This document shows, in pieces, positions 50,346 to 59,900 of a stretch of 64,000 bases of DNA. The translations under genes were made by a program, and so were the position numbers. Under the pieces are notes generated by a model that had not been told where the DNA came from, searched no databases, and saw nothing but the letters and a program-made list of their open reading frames with translations. Every line of letters starts with the position of its first letter. The stretch's first letter is position 1. The stretch covers positions 405,140-469,139 of the forward strand of contig CABIXY010000003.1 of NCBI GenBank assembly GCA_902362805.1, written 5' to 3'. This stretch comes from Eubacteriaceae bacterium. GTDB taxonomy: Bacteria > Bacillota > Clostridia > Peptostreptococcales > Anaerovoracaceae.

Positions 50346-52349
50346 ATGATCGGAATCGGAATTGATACAGGCGGAACCTGTACAGATGCTGTCATCTTTG
50401 ATACGAAAAGCCATAAAGTATTGTCACAGAGCAAGACTCTGACCACCAAGCAGGACTTAAAAATCGGTATTTTGACCGCTTTGAGCGGATTAGACCAGGA
50501 TCTGGCTCGCGACGCCGCCTACATTTCGCTCTCTACCACACTGGCTACCAACGCCTGTGTAGAACACAAAGGGGGCAGGGCAAAGCTGGTGTTTATCGGT
50601 GTCAATCCGGCAGCGGTCAAGAAGATGGGCAGCGAATATGGACTGCCGCCAATGGGGGATATTTATTTCATGCAAGGGGATGCGGGGCAGGAGGATAGCC
50701 AGCAGCCTGACTGGAAGAAATTCGAAGAAGATATAGAAAAGGACTTTTTGGAGTATGACAGTGTAGCTATCGTCCAGATGAACCCGAAATATAACGATGG
50801 GCAGTATGAGATCAGGGCGGAAAAGATGATCAAGAAAAAGCTGGGGCTGCCCTGTGTGCGTGGTTACAATCTTTTTCAGGAACTGAACGTACAGAAACGA
50901 GGGGCGACGGCGCTGCTCAACGCCAGGCTTCTGCCCGTCATGGAGGACTTCTTTGATTCCATCGAGCGCTCTCTGACAGAACTGGGGTTGGATTTACCCA
51001 TTGTCATTGTCAAAAGCGACGGCAGCATCATGAGCCGTGAATTTGCCATGAGCAGGCCGGTAGAAACTTTACTCTGCGGTCCTGCCGCCAGCATCATCGG
51101 CGCCATGGAATTGTCAAAATACCAAGATGCGCTGATTGTGGATATGGGCGGCACCACCAGCGATGTGGCCATGGTGAAAGACGGTATTCCTGTCACCAGC
51201 GAGTCCGGCATTTCCATCGGCGAATGGAAAACCATGGTCAAAGGCGTCTCCATAGATACCTTTGCTTTGGGCGGCGACAGCGCTGTAAAATACAAACGAG
51301 GGCAGCTTTATCTCGACAACAGACGCTGCGTACCGTTATGTATGGCAGCCAGCCAGTATCCGAAAATGCGGAAAGCGCTGAAGACGCTGGTACTGATGGA
51401 TCGGCCTTTCGATTATCCTGCCCACGAGTTCTTTATGTTGGTGAACAGCCCGGCAAATCTGGACAAATACACGCCGTCAGAACGGAAATTTATCAAAGCA
51501 CTGGAGAACGGGCCGCTGATTTACAGAGATGCGGCTGCGGCCATTGGCACCAGTCCGCACATTTTAAACATGAAGCGGTTGGAGGATGAGGGCACCGTCA
51601 TCCGCATTGGAATGACGCCTACCGATGTCATGCACGTTTATGGCGACTATGCGGAGTTTGACAGCGAGGTGTCTGAACTGGGAGCTGCATACCTGGCTAC
51701 AGCGACAAAGGTGGCTCCTCAAGAAGTCTGCCGGGAAATTTACGATTTGACAAAATGCAGGCTTTACAGCAATCTGGTCCGCATCTTTATGAAATACGAG
51801 ACGGGCAGAGATTTGAACCTTCAGGAGTGTGAAAATCTTGAAAAGCTGACTGCTTATACTTTCCGCCATGCCGGTCAAAGCCTGGCTGACTTTGCCATAC
51901 GCCCCGGTTTCATTACTGCATCGAAGCTGATCGGTATCGGCGCCCCGACCAAGATCTTTCTAAAAGACGTGGCAGAGCTGCTGGGAACAGAGGCAGATTT
52001 TCCGCAGGATGGGAAAGTTGCTAACGCCATCGGCGCGGCAATGGGTAATATCAGCACGGAATGCATCGTCAAAATAGAACCGTATAAGGGCATCAAAAGT
52101 TCTTATCTGACCTACGTCATCAGCGGCGGTCACGATACCTTTTCTCTGCCTGATTATGATGATGCTCTGGTGGAAGCGAAGAAAACGGCTCGCCAGGGTG
52201 CCATTGAACGTGCTCATCAGCAAGGAGCTGTAGGGGAAGTAGAAGTAGAAATCGAAGTGAAAGAGAACACTTATCAGAGAAACAAATATGCATCTGCCGA
52301 GATCATCGAGACTCTGGTCATCGCAAAAGCTGTATCAGAAAAAGAATAA
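50346..52349 (+). CDS. Hydantoinase/oxoprolinase-family protein
   Basis: 667 residues with the N-terminal Hydant_A_N domain (GIDTGGTCTDAVIFD) and the Hydantoinase_A domain with the actin-like phosphate motif IVDMGGTTSDVAMVKDG. Related proteins hydrolyse hydantoins or 5-oxoproline with ATP; HyuB-like partners are absent here. The C-terminal third is divergent. It follows the HD gene by four bases with an AGAGG site and ends at a strong terminator. Confidence 0.83.
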   Translation: MIGIGIDTGGTCTDAVIFDTKSHKVLSQSKTLTTKQDLKIGILTALSGLDQDLARDAAYISLSTTLATNACVEHKGGRAKLVFIGVNPAAVKKMGSEYGLPPMGDIYFMQGDAGQEDSQQPDWKKFEEDIEKDFLEYDSVAIVQMNPKYNDGQYEIRAEKMIKKKLGLPCVRGYNLFQELNVQKRGATALLNARLLPVMEDFFDSIERSLTELGLDLPIVIVKSDGSIMSREFAMSRPVETLLCGPAASIIGAMELSKYQDALIVDMGGTTSDVAMVKDGIPVTSESGISIGEWKTMVKGVSIDTFALGGDSAVKYKRGQLYLDNRRCVPLCMAASQYPKMRKALKTLVLMDRPFDYPAHEFFMLVNSPANLDKYTPSERKFIKALENGPLIYRDAAAAIGTSPHILNMKRLEDEGTVIRIGMTPTDVMHVYGDYAEFDSEVSELGAAYLATATKVAPQEVCREIYDLTKCRLYSNLVRIFMKYETGRDLNLQECENLEKLTAYTFRHAGQSLADFAIRPGFITASKLIGIGAPTKIFLKDVAELLGTEADFPQDGKVANAIGAAMGNISTECIVKIEPYKGIKSSYLTYVISGGHDTFSLPDYDDALVEAKKTARQGAIERAHQQGAVGEVEVEIEVKENTYQRNKYASAEIIETLVIAKAVSEKE

Positions 52350-52354
52350 ATTAC

Positions 52355-52397
52355 AAAAGGGTGGATCTGCTGATTTCGGCAGATCCGCCCTTTGTTT
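52355..52397 (+). terminator. Terminator of the HD-hydantoinase operon
   Basis: AAAGGGTGGATCTGC pairs with GCAGATCCGCCCTTT around TGATTTCG and is followed by GTTTT. Confidence 0.85.
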
Positions 52398-52455
52398 TAA
52401 CATAGGAAATATCGTCTGAAGGACGGATTTCCGTACGTTTCATCGTTCGCTATTT

Positions 52456-53487
52456 TTACATCAAAAACTGCTTTTCAAGCAGCTGAATTAATTGGCGGAT
52501 TTTTTCTGGGATGAAGTGGTAGTAGACCTTGGCATCCTGTTTTTCGATGGTGACAAATCCATTTGACATCAGTAGATTCATGTGATGTGAAGCCGTTGGT
52601 GCACCCAATTGCAGTTCTTCTGCGATTTCCAAATTATATTTAGCACCCTTTTTGAGCAGGGCGAGGATTTCAAAACGGCTCTTATCAGAAAGCATTTTCA
52701 AGCTAGACAGCAGAGCGGCTTTTTCCTGTTCCTGCAGGCTGCCGTAGCCATAAGACTTATTGACGAAAACACCATAAAACCCCACAGTGGAGAGACCCCA
52801 TTCTAGCACTGGAGAGATGATGGATGGATAGATGGTCTCGATGCCGGGGAACTTGCTCATGATATCCTGAAAGGCGGCGTGCTGAAATCCTTCAACAGCG
52901 AGTCTTTCCACCAGTGCCTCGATCGCGGGCTGGTTTTTGGAGAAGGCATAGGAAAAAGCCGGCAGGTTTTGCTGATAAATTTCCACCATGGATTTGACAT
53001 AGCGTTTCGGTTCGCCCAGCAACATCATGGTTTTCCACTTTGATGAATCAGAAATTTCTGGCTGGCGATTGAGAAAATCGATACGGCTTTCTAAAGTGGT
53101 AAGATCCGGCGCCATACCGTCCCCGTTCATCTCATCTGCGAACATCTCTGAGAAGGTTTGCAGAATCTGGTCTTCGCTGATCTGATCCACCTGGTCAATC
53201 CAATGGGGATTTTCGACGATGCTGGCCATGACGATGTAGGTCGTGTCCATGTCCATATCCATGGAACCGAACAAAGCTTCTTCATCTGCATGAGGCGTAT
53301 ATTTTGCAGCGAAGTCATCGGCATATTGATTGATCAGAGGGTAATTGTGATCGTAGAAAAGCTGTCCATCCACACCGAGGTGATTGAGGGCTTCGATGGT
53401 CTCTTCACGGATATCTTTCTTGTATTTGATATAGCAGCACAATCCGATTGTCTCAAAGACAGGATTGAGTTCTTTCTTAAGCTTCAT
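52456..53487 (-). CDS. ArsR-like regulator with a long N-terminal domain
   Basis: 343 residues. The last about 95 residues are an ArsR-type winged helix (SRFEILALLKKGAKYNLEIAEELQLGAPTASHHMNLLMSNGFV). Residues 1-240 form an unrecognised helical domain that probably senses the signal. The usual ArsR metal-ligand CVC motif is absent. It lies beside an ABC exporter gene and behind a triplicated promoter-bearing repeat. ATG 53487 follows AAGGAG. Confidence 0.78.
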   Translation of the reverse strand: MKLKKELNPVFETIGLCCYIKYKKDIREETIEALNHLGVDGQLFYDHNYPLINQYADDFAAKYTPHADEEALFGSMDMDMDTTYIVMASIVENPHWIDQVDQISEDQILQTFSEMFADEMNGDGMAPDLTTLESRIDFLNRQPEISDSSKWKTMMLLGEPKRYVKSMVEIYQQNLPAFSYAFSKNQPAIEALVERLAVEGFQHAAFQDIMSKFPGIETIYPSIISPVLEWGLSTVGFYGVFVNKSYGYGSLQEQEKAALLSSLKMLSDKSRFEILALLKKGAKYNLEIAEELQLGAPTASHHMNLLMSNGFVTIEKQDAKVYYHFIPEKIRQLIQLLEKQFLM

Positions 53488-53512
53488 GTTGCAGCTCCTT
53501 TCTTGCGTTAAC

Positions 53513-53790
53513 TATACCATGACGATTCCTTTGGACATAGAATCGAACGTCATGATTCAATGGACGCTTCCTCGCGGCAACGCCGTTAGATTGATGCGTT
53601 CATTATACCATGACGCTTCCTTTGGACATAGAATCGAACATCATGATTCAATGGACGCTTCCTCGCGGCAACGCCGTTAGATCGATGCATTCATTATACC
53701 ATGACGCTTCCTTTGGACATAGAATCGAACGTCATGATTCAATGGACGCTTCCTCGCGGCAACGCCGTTAGATCGATGCGTTCATTATAC
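53513..53790 (-). repeat. Triplicated 91-bp repeat with promoter elements
   Basis: Three copies begin at 53513, 53604 and 53695. Read on the minus strand, each carries an extended -10 (TGG-TATAAT or TATAGT) next to CATGACG/CGTCATG inverted repeats. The copy nearest the ArsR-like gene (53513-53521) is well placed to be its promoter. Differences between copies are a few single bases. Confidence 0.85.
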
Positions 53791-53795
53791 CACAA

Positions 53796-55472
53796 TTATA
53801 CCCCACAGAAATTACGGAAGGAAGGATTATTTTCCAGTAGCTGCTCATAAGCGGCCATATCCTTTACAGAGCCATCTTCCATATAGATCACTTGATCGTA
53901 TTGAGAAAGCAGGGCGGGATTCAGGGAATGGGTGATGGTGATCAAAGTCAGGTCCTGCCGTGTCAGTAAAGTGCTTTCAATTTCCAGCGCGGTTTTTGGA
54001 TCCAGAGCGGAAGTCCCTTCATCTAAAATGATGACTTTCGCCTTTCTGATCAAAGCTCTCGCCAGTGCCACTCTCTGCCGCTGGCCGCCGGAAAGACGAT
54101 TGCCGTTTTCGCCGACTGGACTGTTCAGACCCTTTTCCAGCAGAGCCATGAACTGACTGACGCCGCTGGCTTCTAAGGCCTGCTCCCATGTGGCTTTATC
54201 AAAATCTCCTTCCAGAGCGATGTTGTTTCTGACCGTATCGTTAAAGAGGTATACACTCTGATGGAGAATAGAGAGGATGGAACCCAGATTTTTTGTATCC
54301 AGCAGACTGAGAGGGTCTTCGTCATAAAAGATTTCTCCCTGATAGTCCTTGTAATAGCCAGACAGAACCTTGATCAAAGTGCTCTTGCCACAGCCGCTGT
54401 GGCCGACGACAGCGTATTTTTTACCTTTTGCAAAACGCAGGCTGATATGGTTCAAAGCGTTCAGACTTCCGTCATAAGAGAAGGTCAGGTCACTGACTGC
54501 GATCTCTCTGTGAAAGGACGGTACTCTGCCCTGTTCTGCTTCAATTTCTGTATCGGCTAAGTCACACAGGCGCTGCACAATGGGCTTGACACTTTTGATC
54601 TTCGGCAGATTTTCCATAATCAGCAGAACTGGCGTCAGAAAAGAACCGCTGAGCTGAAGGAGCGCCATCAGGGTGCCCATGGTGATGGAACCTTTGATGA
54701 CAAAGAACGCGGAAGTGAAGATGACGACCACGACGCAGAGATAGGACAGGGTGTCAGACAGACCTTCGTTGAGAGCAGTTACCTTGTCAGCGGCGAACTT
54801 ACAGTCAGCTGTCCGCTTATTCTCTTCTTCAAATTTCATTCTCATGTTTGGCAGCAATTGGTAACTTCTGATCACCTCAAAACCTGAGAGAATATCTTTC
54901 GTCTTTTCTGTAAATTTGGCAAGCTGGCGTGATACGGCATCCTGCCTTTTTTCCAACAGCTTTCCCATCAGAGCCGGCACGGCGAACATCAGCAGCAAGG
55001 TCACTAACAAAATACCAGTGACGGCGGGACTCAGAGCTAATAGCAGCACCAGAGTTGATACAAACATGACGATGACCTCAATGCTCTGCAAAAGTGGCAG
55101 TATGTAATTTTCCTCGATAATCTTCACATCATTTATTAAACTGGAGATGTAATCTGCTGTATTCGTCTTATAAAATTCACCTGGATACTGGTGCATCACA
55201 CCTTCATAAACATCGCTGCGTATCTGCCGGGTCATCCTCTGAACCAGAAGCTTAGACGCCAGCGAACCGAAGTAATTCATCAAACACAGCATAATCATGT
55301 AGCTGACAGCAAAGAGCAGCAGTTTCTTGAAAAGCGCCATGTCACCAGAAACGGCGGTGTCGGTGACTTGTTGCAACAGCAGAGAGACAAAGGTAGTCAT
55401 CAAAGCTGCTGCAGTGCAGAGCAGCAGGGTAACTGCCAGTATCAACTTATTTCTCTTCCAATACCTTTTCAT
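53796..55472 (-). CDS. ABC transporter, fused permease-ATPase (exporter type)
   Basis: 558 residues: a six-helix exporter membrane domain (about 1-300) and a C-terminal ATPase with Walker A GHSGCGKST, signature LSGGQRQRV, Walker B VIILDEGTSALDP and switch His in ITHSLNP. It should work as a homodimer or with a partner encoded elsewhere; lipids, drugs or peptides are possible cargo. ATG 55475 and 55472 are adjacent; 55472 is better spaced from GGAGG. Its promoter carries a palindrome in the spacer. Confidence 0.88.
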   Translation of the reverse strand: MKRYWKRNKLILAVTLLLCTAAALMTTFVSLLLQQVTDTAVSGDMALFKKLLLFAVSYMIMLCLMNYFGSLASKLLVQRMTRQIRSDVYEGVMHQYPGEFYKTNTADYISSLINDVKIIEENYILPLLQSIEVIVMFVSTLVLLLALSPAVTGILLVTLLLMFAVPALMGKLLEKRQDAVSRQLAKFTEKTKDILSGFEVIRSYQLLPNMRMKFEEENKRTADCKFAADKVTALNEGLSDTLSYLCVVVVIFTSAFFVIKGSITMGTLMALLQLSGSFLTPVLLIMENLPKIKSVKPIVQRLCDLADTEIEAEQGRVPSFHREIAVSDLTFSYDGSLNALNHISLRFAKGKKYAVVGHSGCGKSTLIKVLSGYYKDYQGEIFYDEDPLSLLDTKNLGSILSILHQSVYLFNDTVRNNIALEGDFDKATWEQALEASGVSQFMALLEKGLNSPVGENGNRLSGGQRQRVALARALIRKAKVIILDEGTSALDPKTALEIESTLLTRQDLTLITITHSLNPALLSQYDQVIYMEDGSVKDMAAYEQLLENNPSFRNFCGV

Positions 55473-55520
55473 CATTACCTCCTGAGTTTTATATAAATCT
55501 AATAAGTTTTATTTTTATAG

Positions 55521-55549
55521 AATATACCATAGAGTTCTATGAAAGTCAA
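55521..55549 (-). promoter_or_regulatory. Promoter/operator of the ABC exporter
   Basis: On the minus strand TTGACT (55549-55544), a 17-bp spacer and TATATT (55526-55521). The spacer holds CATAGA-AC-TCTATG, and a half-site ATTCTATG lies just upstream at 55554-55561. Confidence 0.6.
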
Positions 55550-55628
55550 ACTAATTCTATGAATAACTAACCATATTTTTCTCCTGAGAGCAGAAAAATA
55601 TGGTAAAATATAAATAGGAGGCGCAGAC

Positions 55629-56102
55629 ATGAAGATAAGACCAGCAACAATGGCAGACATGGATTCCATATGCCGATTATACGACACGCTATTTCGTGAA
55701 ATGGCTGATTTGCAGAGGGACTACTTTCAGATGACCAGCCAAAATCGTGATTTTCTCTCGTCCGTCATCGAGGGAGAAGCAGGAGATGTTCTATTGGCGG
55801 AAGAAGAGGACAGCTTGATAGGGTTTGCCTTAGTACAGGAAAGCAGTACGCCGCCTTTTGGCTGCCTTATACCACATCGATATGCGTATTTGATGGATGC
55901 CTGTGTGGCAGAGGAACAGAGGAGCAGGGGCATCGGCAGACTGCTGATTGAGGCTGTAAAGACCTGGTCAGAAGAGAGAAACCTGGACTATGTAGAACTG
56001 AACGTGTTGAGCAACAATACCCGAGCCATCGCACTCTATGAGCGAGAAGGCTTTGCAGAAGAGATGCGAACGATGCGCTGCAAATTGAAAAAGGACGGCT
56101 GA
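55629..56102 (+). CDS. GNAT-family N-acetyltransferase
   Basis: 157 residues of the GNAT fold. The acetyl-CoA-binding motif is visible as VAEEQRSRGIGRLLIEA, and the C-terminal strand and helix as LNVLSNNTRAIALYEREGF, as in RimI-like enzymes. The acceptor is unknown. It is transcribed divergently from the ABC exporter; ATG 55629 follows TAGGAGG. Confidence 0.87.
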   Translation: MKIRPATMADMDSICRLYDTLFREMADLQRDYFQMTSQNRDFLSSVIEGEAGDVLLAEEEDSLIGFALVQESSTPPFGCLIPHRYAYLMDACVAEEQRSRGIGRLLIEAVKTWSEERNLDYVELNVLSNNTRAIALYEREGFAEEMRTMRCKLKKDG

Positions 56103-56112
56103 GACCGTCCTT
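56091..56112. terminator. Terminator shared by the acetyltransferase and trmO
   Basis: AAGGACGG and CCGTCCTT pair around CTGAGA, overlapping the acetyltransferase stop codon. Confidence 0.65.
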
Positions 56113-56117
56113 CTGTG

Positions 56118-56798
56118 TCAGATGATATCTACGACTTCCAGGTCTTTGCCGACAACGCGGAATTTAATTTCGAAACCGGCAAAACCGAATCCGTAAATTC
56201 TGTCAGAGTCTTCTTGATAAGAGGGTCTGGGGTCCTGGGACAGGATGGAGAAAAGCCCGTCTTGCAGTGCCTGGGGGATCTTTGACAGCAACAGGGGCGG
56301 AATCGTGACGGCCAGGCTGTATCCACGGGTTTGATCGGCAAAACCACAGACAGCCTCGGGATGGCAGTCTGCAGGGATATACGGCTTGAGGTCGTAAATG
56401 GGTGTGCCGTCCATCAAATCGGCCCCGCAGACAGAAATGACAGACCCCAGCACAGGGTCTTTTTTGATTGCCTCTATTTTCACGGAGGAGAGACCTAAGG
56501 GGTTCGGTCTGAAGGGTGACCTGGTAGCGAATACCCCCATTCGCTGATTGCCTCCCAGGCGAGGGGGTCTTACCGTAGGAGACCAACCCCTTTCTGCATT
56601 TTCCGAAAATCCCCAGATAATCCAGAGATGGGAGAAATCAGACAATCCACGGAGGGCCTGCGGACTGCGAAACTCCTCTTCAAAGACGATTTCACTTTTC
56701 AACGTTTCTGTCAGTCCGCTTTGGCGGGGAATTCCAAACTTCGATGGAAAAACGCTACGTATATGGGCAATGGGCCTCAGCTTAAGATCTGTTGTCAT
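56118..56798 (-). CDS. trmO: tRNA (N6-threonylcarbamoyladenosine(37)-N6)-methyltransferase
   Basis: 226 residues of the TrmO/YaeB/VirR family, with RPIAHIRSVFPSKFGIPRQSGL, the block FSHLWIIWGFS, and the conserved GVFATRSPFRPNPLGLSSVKI and DLMDGTPIYDLKPYIP. It methylates the t6A base of threonine tRNAs using S-adenosylmethionine. The C-terminal about 60 residues form the family's second domain. ATG 56798 follows AGAGGTG. Confidence 0.92.
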   Translation of the reverse strand: MTTDLKLRPIAHIRSVFPSKFGIPRQSGLTETLKSEIVFEEEFRSPQALRGLSDFSHLWIIWGFSENAERGWSPTVRPPRLGGNQRMGVFATRSPFRPNPLGLSSVKIEAIKKDPVLGSVISVCGADLMDGTPIYDLKPYIPADCHPEAVCGFADQTRGYSLAVTIPPLLLSKIPQALQDGLFSILSQDPRPSYQEDSDRIYGFGFAGFEIKFRVVGKDLEVVDII

Positions 56799-56929
56799 AG
56801 GGCACCTCTTTTCTGAAATGATAGGTACTATTATACTGAATCTCTATTGAAAATTCAAATCATTGTGTTAAACTGATAAGGAGAATTATGCGTACTTAGG
56901 CGTATTTATGTCACTGAAGAGGAGAACGA

Positions 56930-59900
56930 ATGAAGGATTTGAAGGAACACAATGATATGCTGTCAGGGACACAAAGTCATCAGGAAGAAATAGAATATCT
57001 CAAAGAACTGGCAAAACGAAAAGACAAGGAACTGGAAGGAATTATCGGTGCGGCGGCCGACGCAGTGGGTAAGTTTATCTGCAATCCTGAATTCACAATC
57101 TTGTACTATACAGAAGGCTTGGCGAATTTGGTGGGAACGACGAGAGGACGCATAGAAAAAGAAGGCTTTGACAGCAGTCGGTACATCCATCCTGACGATT
57201 TGGAATATGTCATGGGCAAGACTGCCAAAGCGATCGAAAACGGAAAACCCGTCACGCTGACGTATCGATTAAAGCATTTGAGTGGTAAGGATGTTTGGGT
57301 AAAGGCCAGAGTCATTTTTATGGAAGAACTTTATGAAGACAAATATCCGATCGCTTTTTTTGTCTATACGGATATCACAGAACTGAAGGAAGCCAACGCA
57401 AAAGCTGAGGAGCGATATCAGAGCTTGATTGAAACCTATGACGAACAACTCTGCGGCATTATATGGTTCACCATAAGCCAGAGACCGGTTTTACGATATA
57501 TGAATCTGAAATCTTTAGAATGTCTGGGCTTTCATTCTAAAGCGGACTTTGAGGAAAAGAATCAGTGGGATGTACTTTCTTACATATTTGAAGAGGATCG
57601 AGACAAGTTTACCAGTGCTTTGATGGTCTTGAAGGCGGAAGGCGATGTGACGAGCCTGGACATGCGTTTTCAGTCGTCTACAGGTAAGATTGTTTGGGCG
57701 GTCTGCAACATCATGATGAAGCGTGCCATGTCCGGAACGCTCCTGTATTATATGGTGTTTACCGATATCACTCGTCAAAAGGAAGAGGAACTGAATCTGC
57801 GGGCGGAACAAGAGAAGATTAACATTGCCTTAGAGAATACAGATATGCTGATCTGGCAGTATGATATTGTGGAGAAAAAAATGCAGTATCAGAGAAACTC
57901 CGCCAGATATTTTGGCACGGAGGATATTGTCTACAATGTGCCACAATCCTTTGTGGAGGCGGGTTATGTTCACGACGATTCCATCAACGATTATTTCAAA
58001 CTTCATCAAGCTGTCATTGATGGAGAAGCATATGCCCAGGCGGATATTCACTTTCTGGACGAAAAGAACAACGATCTGTGGCTGCGGATTACGCTGAGAA
58101 GAATTAGCGACAGAGGCAGTGCCTTCAATCAGGTTATCGGCTGCGGCGTCAATATTACGGAAGAAAAGGTCAAAGAAGAACGATACGTCGAAGAACTAGT
58201 ATATATGAGCGGTCTGCAGAGCGAAGACCTCTTGGCAAAATTTCGCGCAAACCTGACACGCAATATCGTAGTGGACTATGTGGGCAGCAGTGATGTGCTC
58301 ATCGCGGACGACTGCATGACTTATTCTGGTGTCATCGAAGAGGTTGCTTCCAATATGGTAGCAGAAGACATGAAAGAGAAATTCAGAGAAGTCCTCAGTA
58401 TCGGCTCACTGATGTCGCTCTATTATGAGGGAAAAAACGAGTATGCCATAGAGTACCAGAGACGTATGATGAACGGTACCCTCTGCTGGGTGAAAACTTA
58501 TGTGAAGATATTTAAAAGCCCGGAGCAAAACGATATCATGTGCTTTTTATATACCTACAACATCAACGGCTCTATGCTGAGCCAGATTGCCTTGCAGGCC
58601 ATTGTGAACACGACCTATGACTACGTGGGCATTATAGATCGGGAGATGAACCGTTTCTACTGTCTGGCTCGGTCTGAACAGGATTATCTGCCAGAGGAAA
58701 GCGACGACTACAATGCATCCAATGTCGCCTTTGCCGAAAAATATCGAGAATATTTCCCCAGCGAGGAAGAATACCTGATTGTCAGGGATAATGCGCAGAT
58801 GGAGACGGTGGTTAAGGCGCTGGAGCAGAAGAAAGTTTACGAATTTAACGAGAAGATATGGAACAGAAAGAAAACGGTGCTTCATACCTACAGGTTGAGC
58901 TACAGCTACATTGATGGAGAAAAATCGCAGATTTTGGTGCGGCGTGCTGACATCACGGATTCTATCTTAGAAGAGCAAAAGCAGCAGGATCTGCTGCGAA
59001 ATGCTTTAGCGCAGGCAGAACAGGCCAGCAATGCCAAATCTGACTTTTTGTCCCGGATGAGTCACGAAATCAGAACCCCGATGAACGCTATCATCGGCAT
59101 GTCCGCCCTTGCCGCACAATGCGTAAACGATCCGCAGCAGGTCGCCGACTGCATCTCAAAAGTAGGGATCTCTGCCAGATTTCTGCTGGCGCTGATTAAC
59201 GACATACTGGATATGAGCCGCATAGAAAGCGGTAAGGTGGTCGTCAAGCGGGAAAAGATTCCTTTTGAAGAGTTTATCAATGGGATCAATACCATCTGCT
59301 ATGAACAGGCTGAGGAAAAGGGCATCGACTACGAGTCGATTTTGACCAGTTTTACAGAGGACTACTATATGGGCGATGCCATGAAGCTGCAGCAGGTACT
59401 GATTAATATCATTTCTAATGCTATTAAATTCACTCCTTCTGGTGGGAAAGTACAGATGATCATCCACCAAGGGAAAATTAGAGACGGCAAAGCGAGGATG
59501 ATCTTTACGATCAACGATACTGGTATCGGCATCAAAGAGGAATTCATGCCCCATCTCTTTGACCCTTTTGAGCAGGGGAATGACAATACGGCACGCTACA
59601 GCGGCACTGGTTTGGGCCTGGCCATTTGTAAGAATCTGACCAACATGATGGGCGGCCATATTTCAGTCAACAGCATCGAAGGGGTTGGTTCTGAATTTAC
59701 GGTGGAAGTGGATTTGGAACTGTGTGAAGAAACAAAACGAATCAGCCGCGGCAAAACGAAAATCAATTTTGCGAAACTATCGGCTTTGATCGTGGACGAT
59801 GAAATCACGGTCTGCGAGCACACGAAGAACATTTTGTCCGATATGGGCATGAAAGCGGAGTGGGTTGACAGCGGGGAGCGCGCGGTTGATATCGTAAGGA

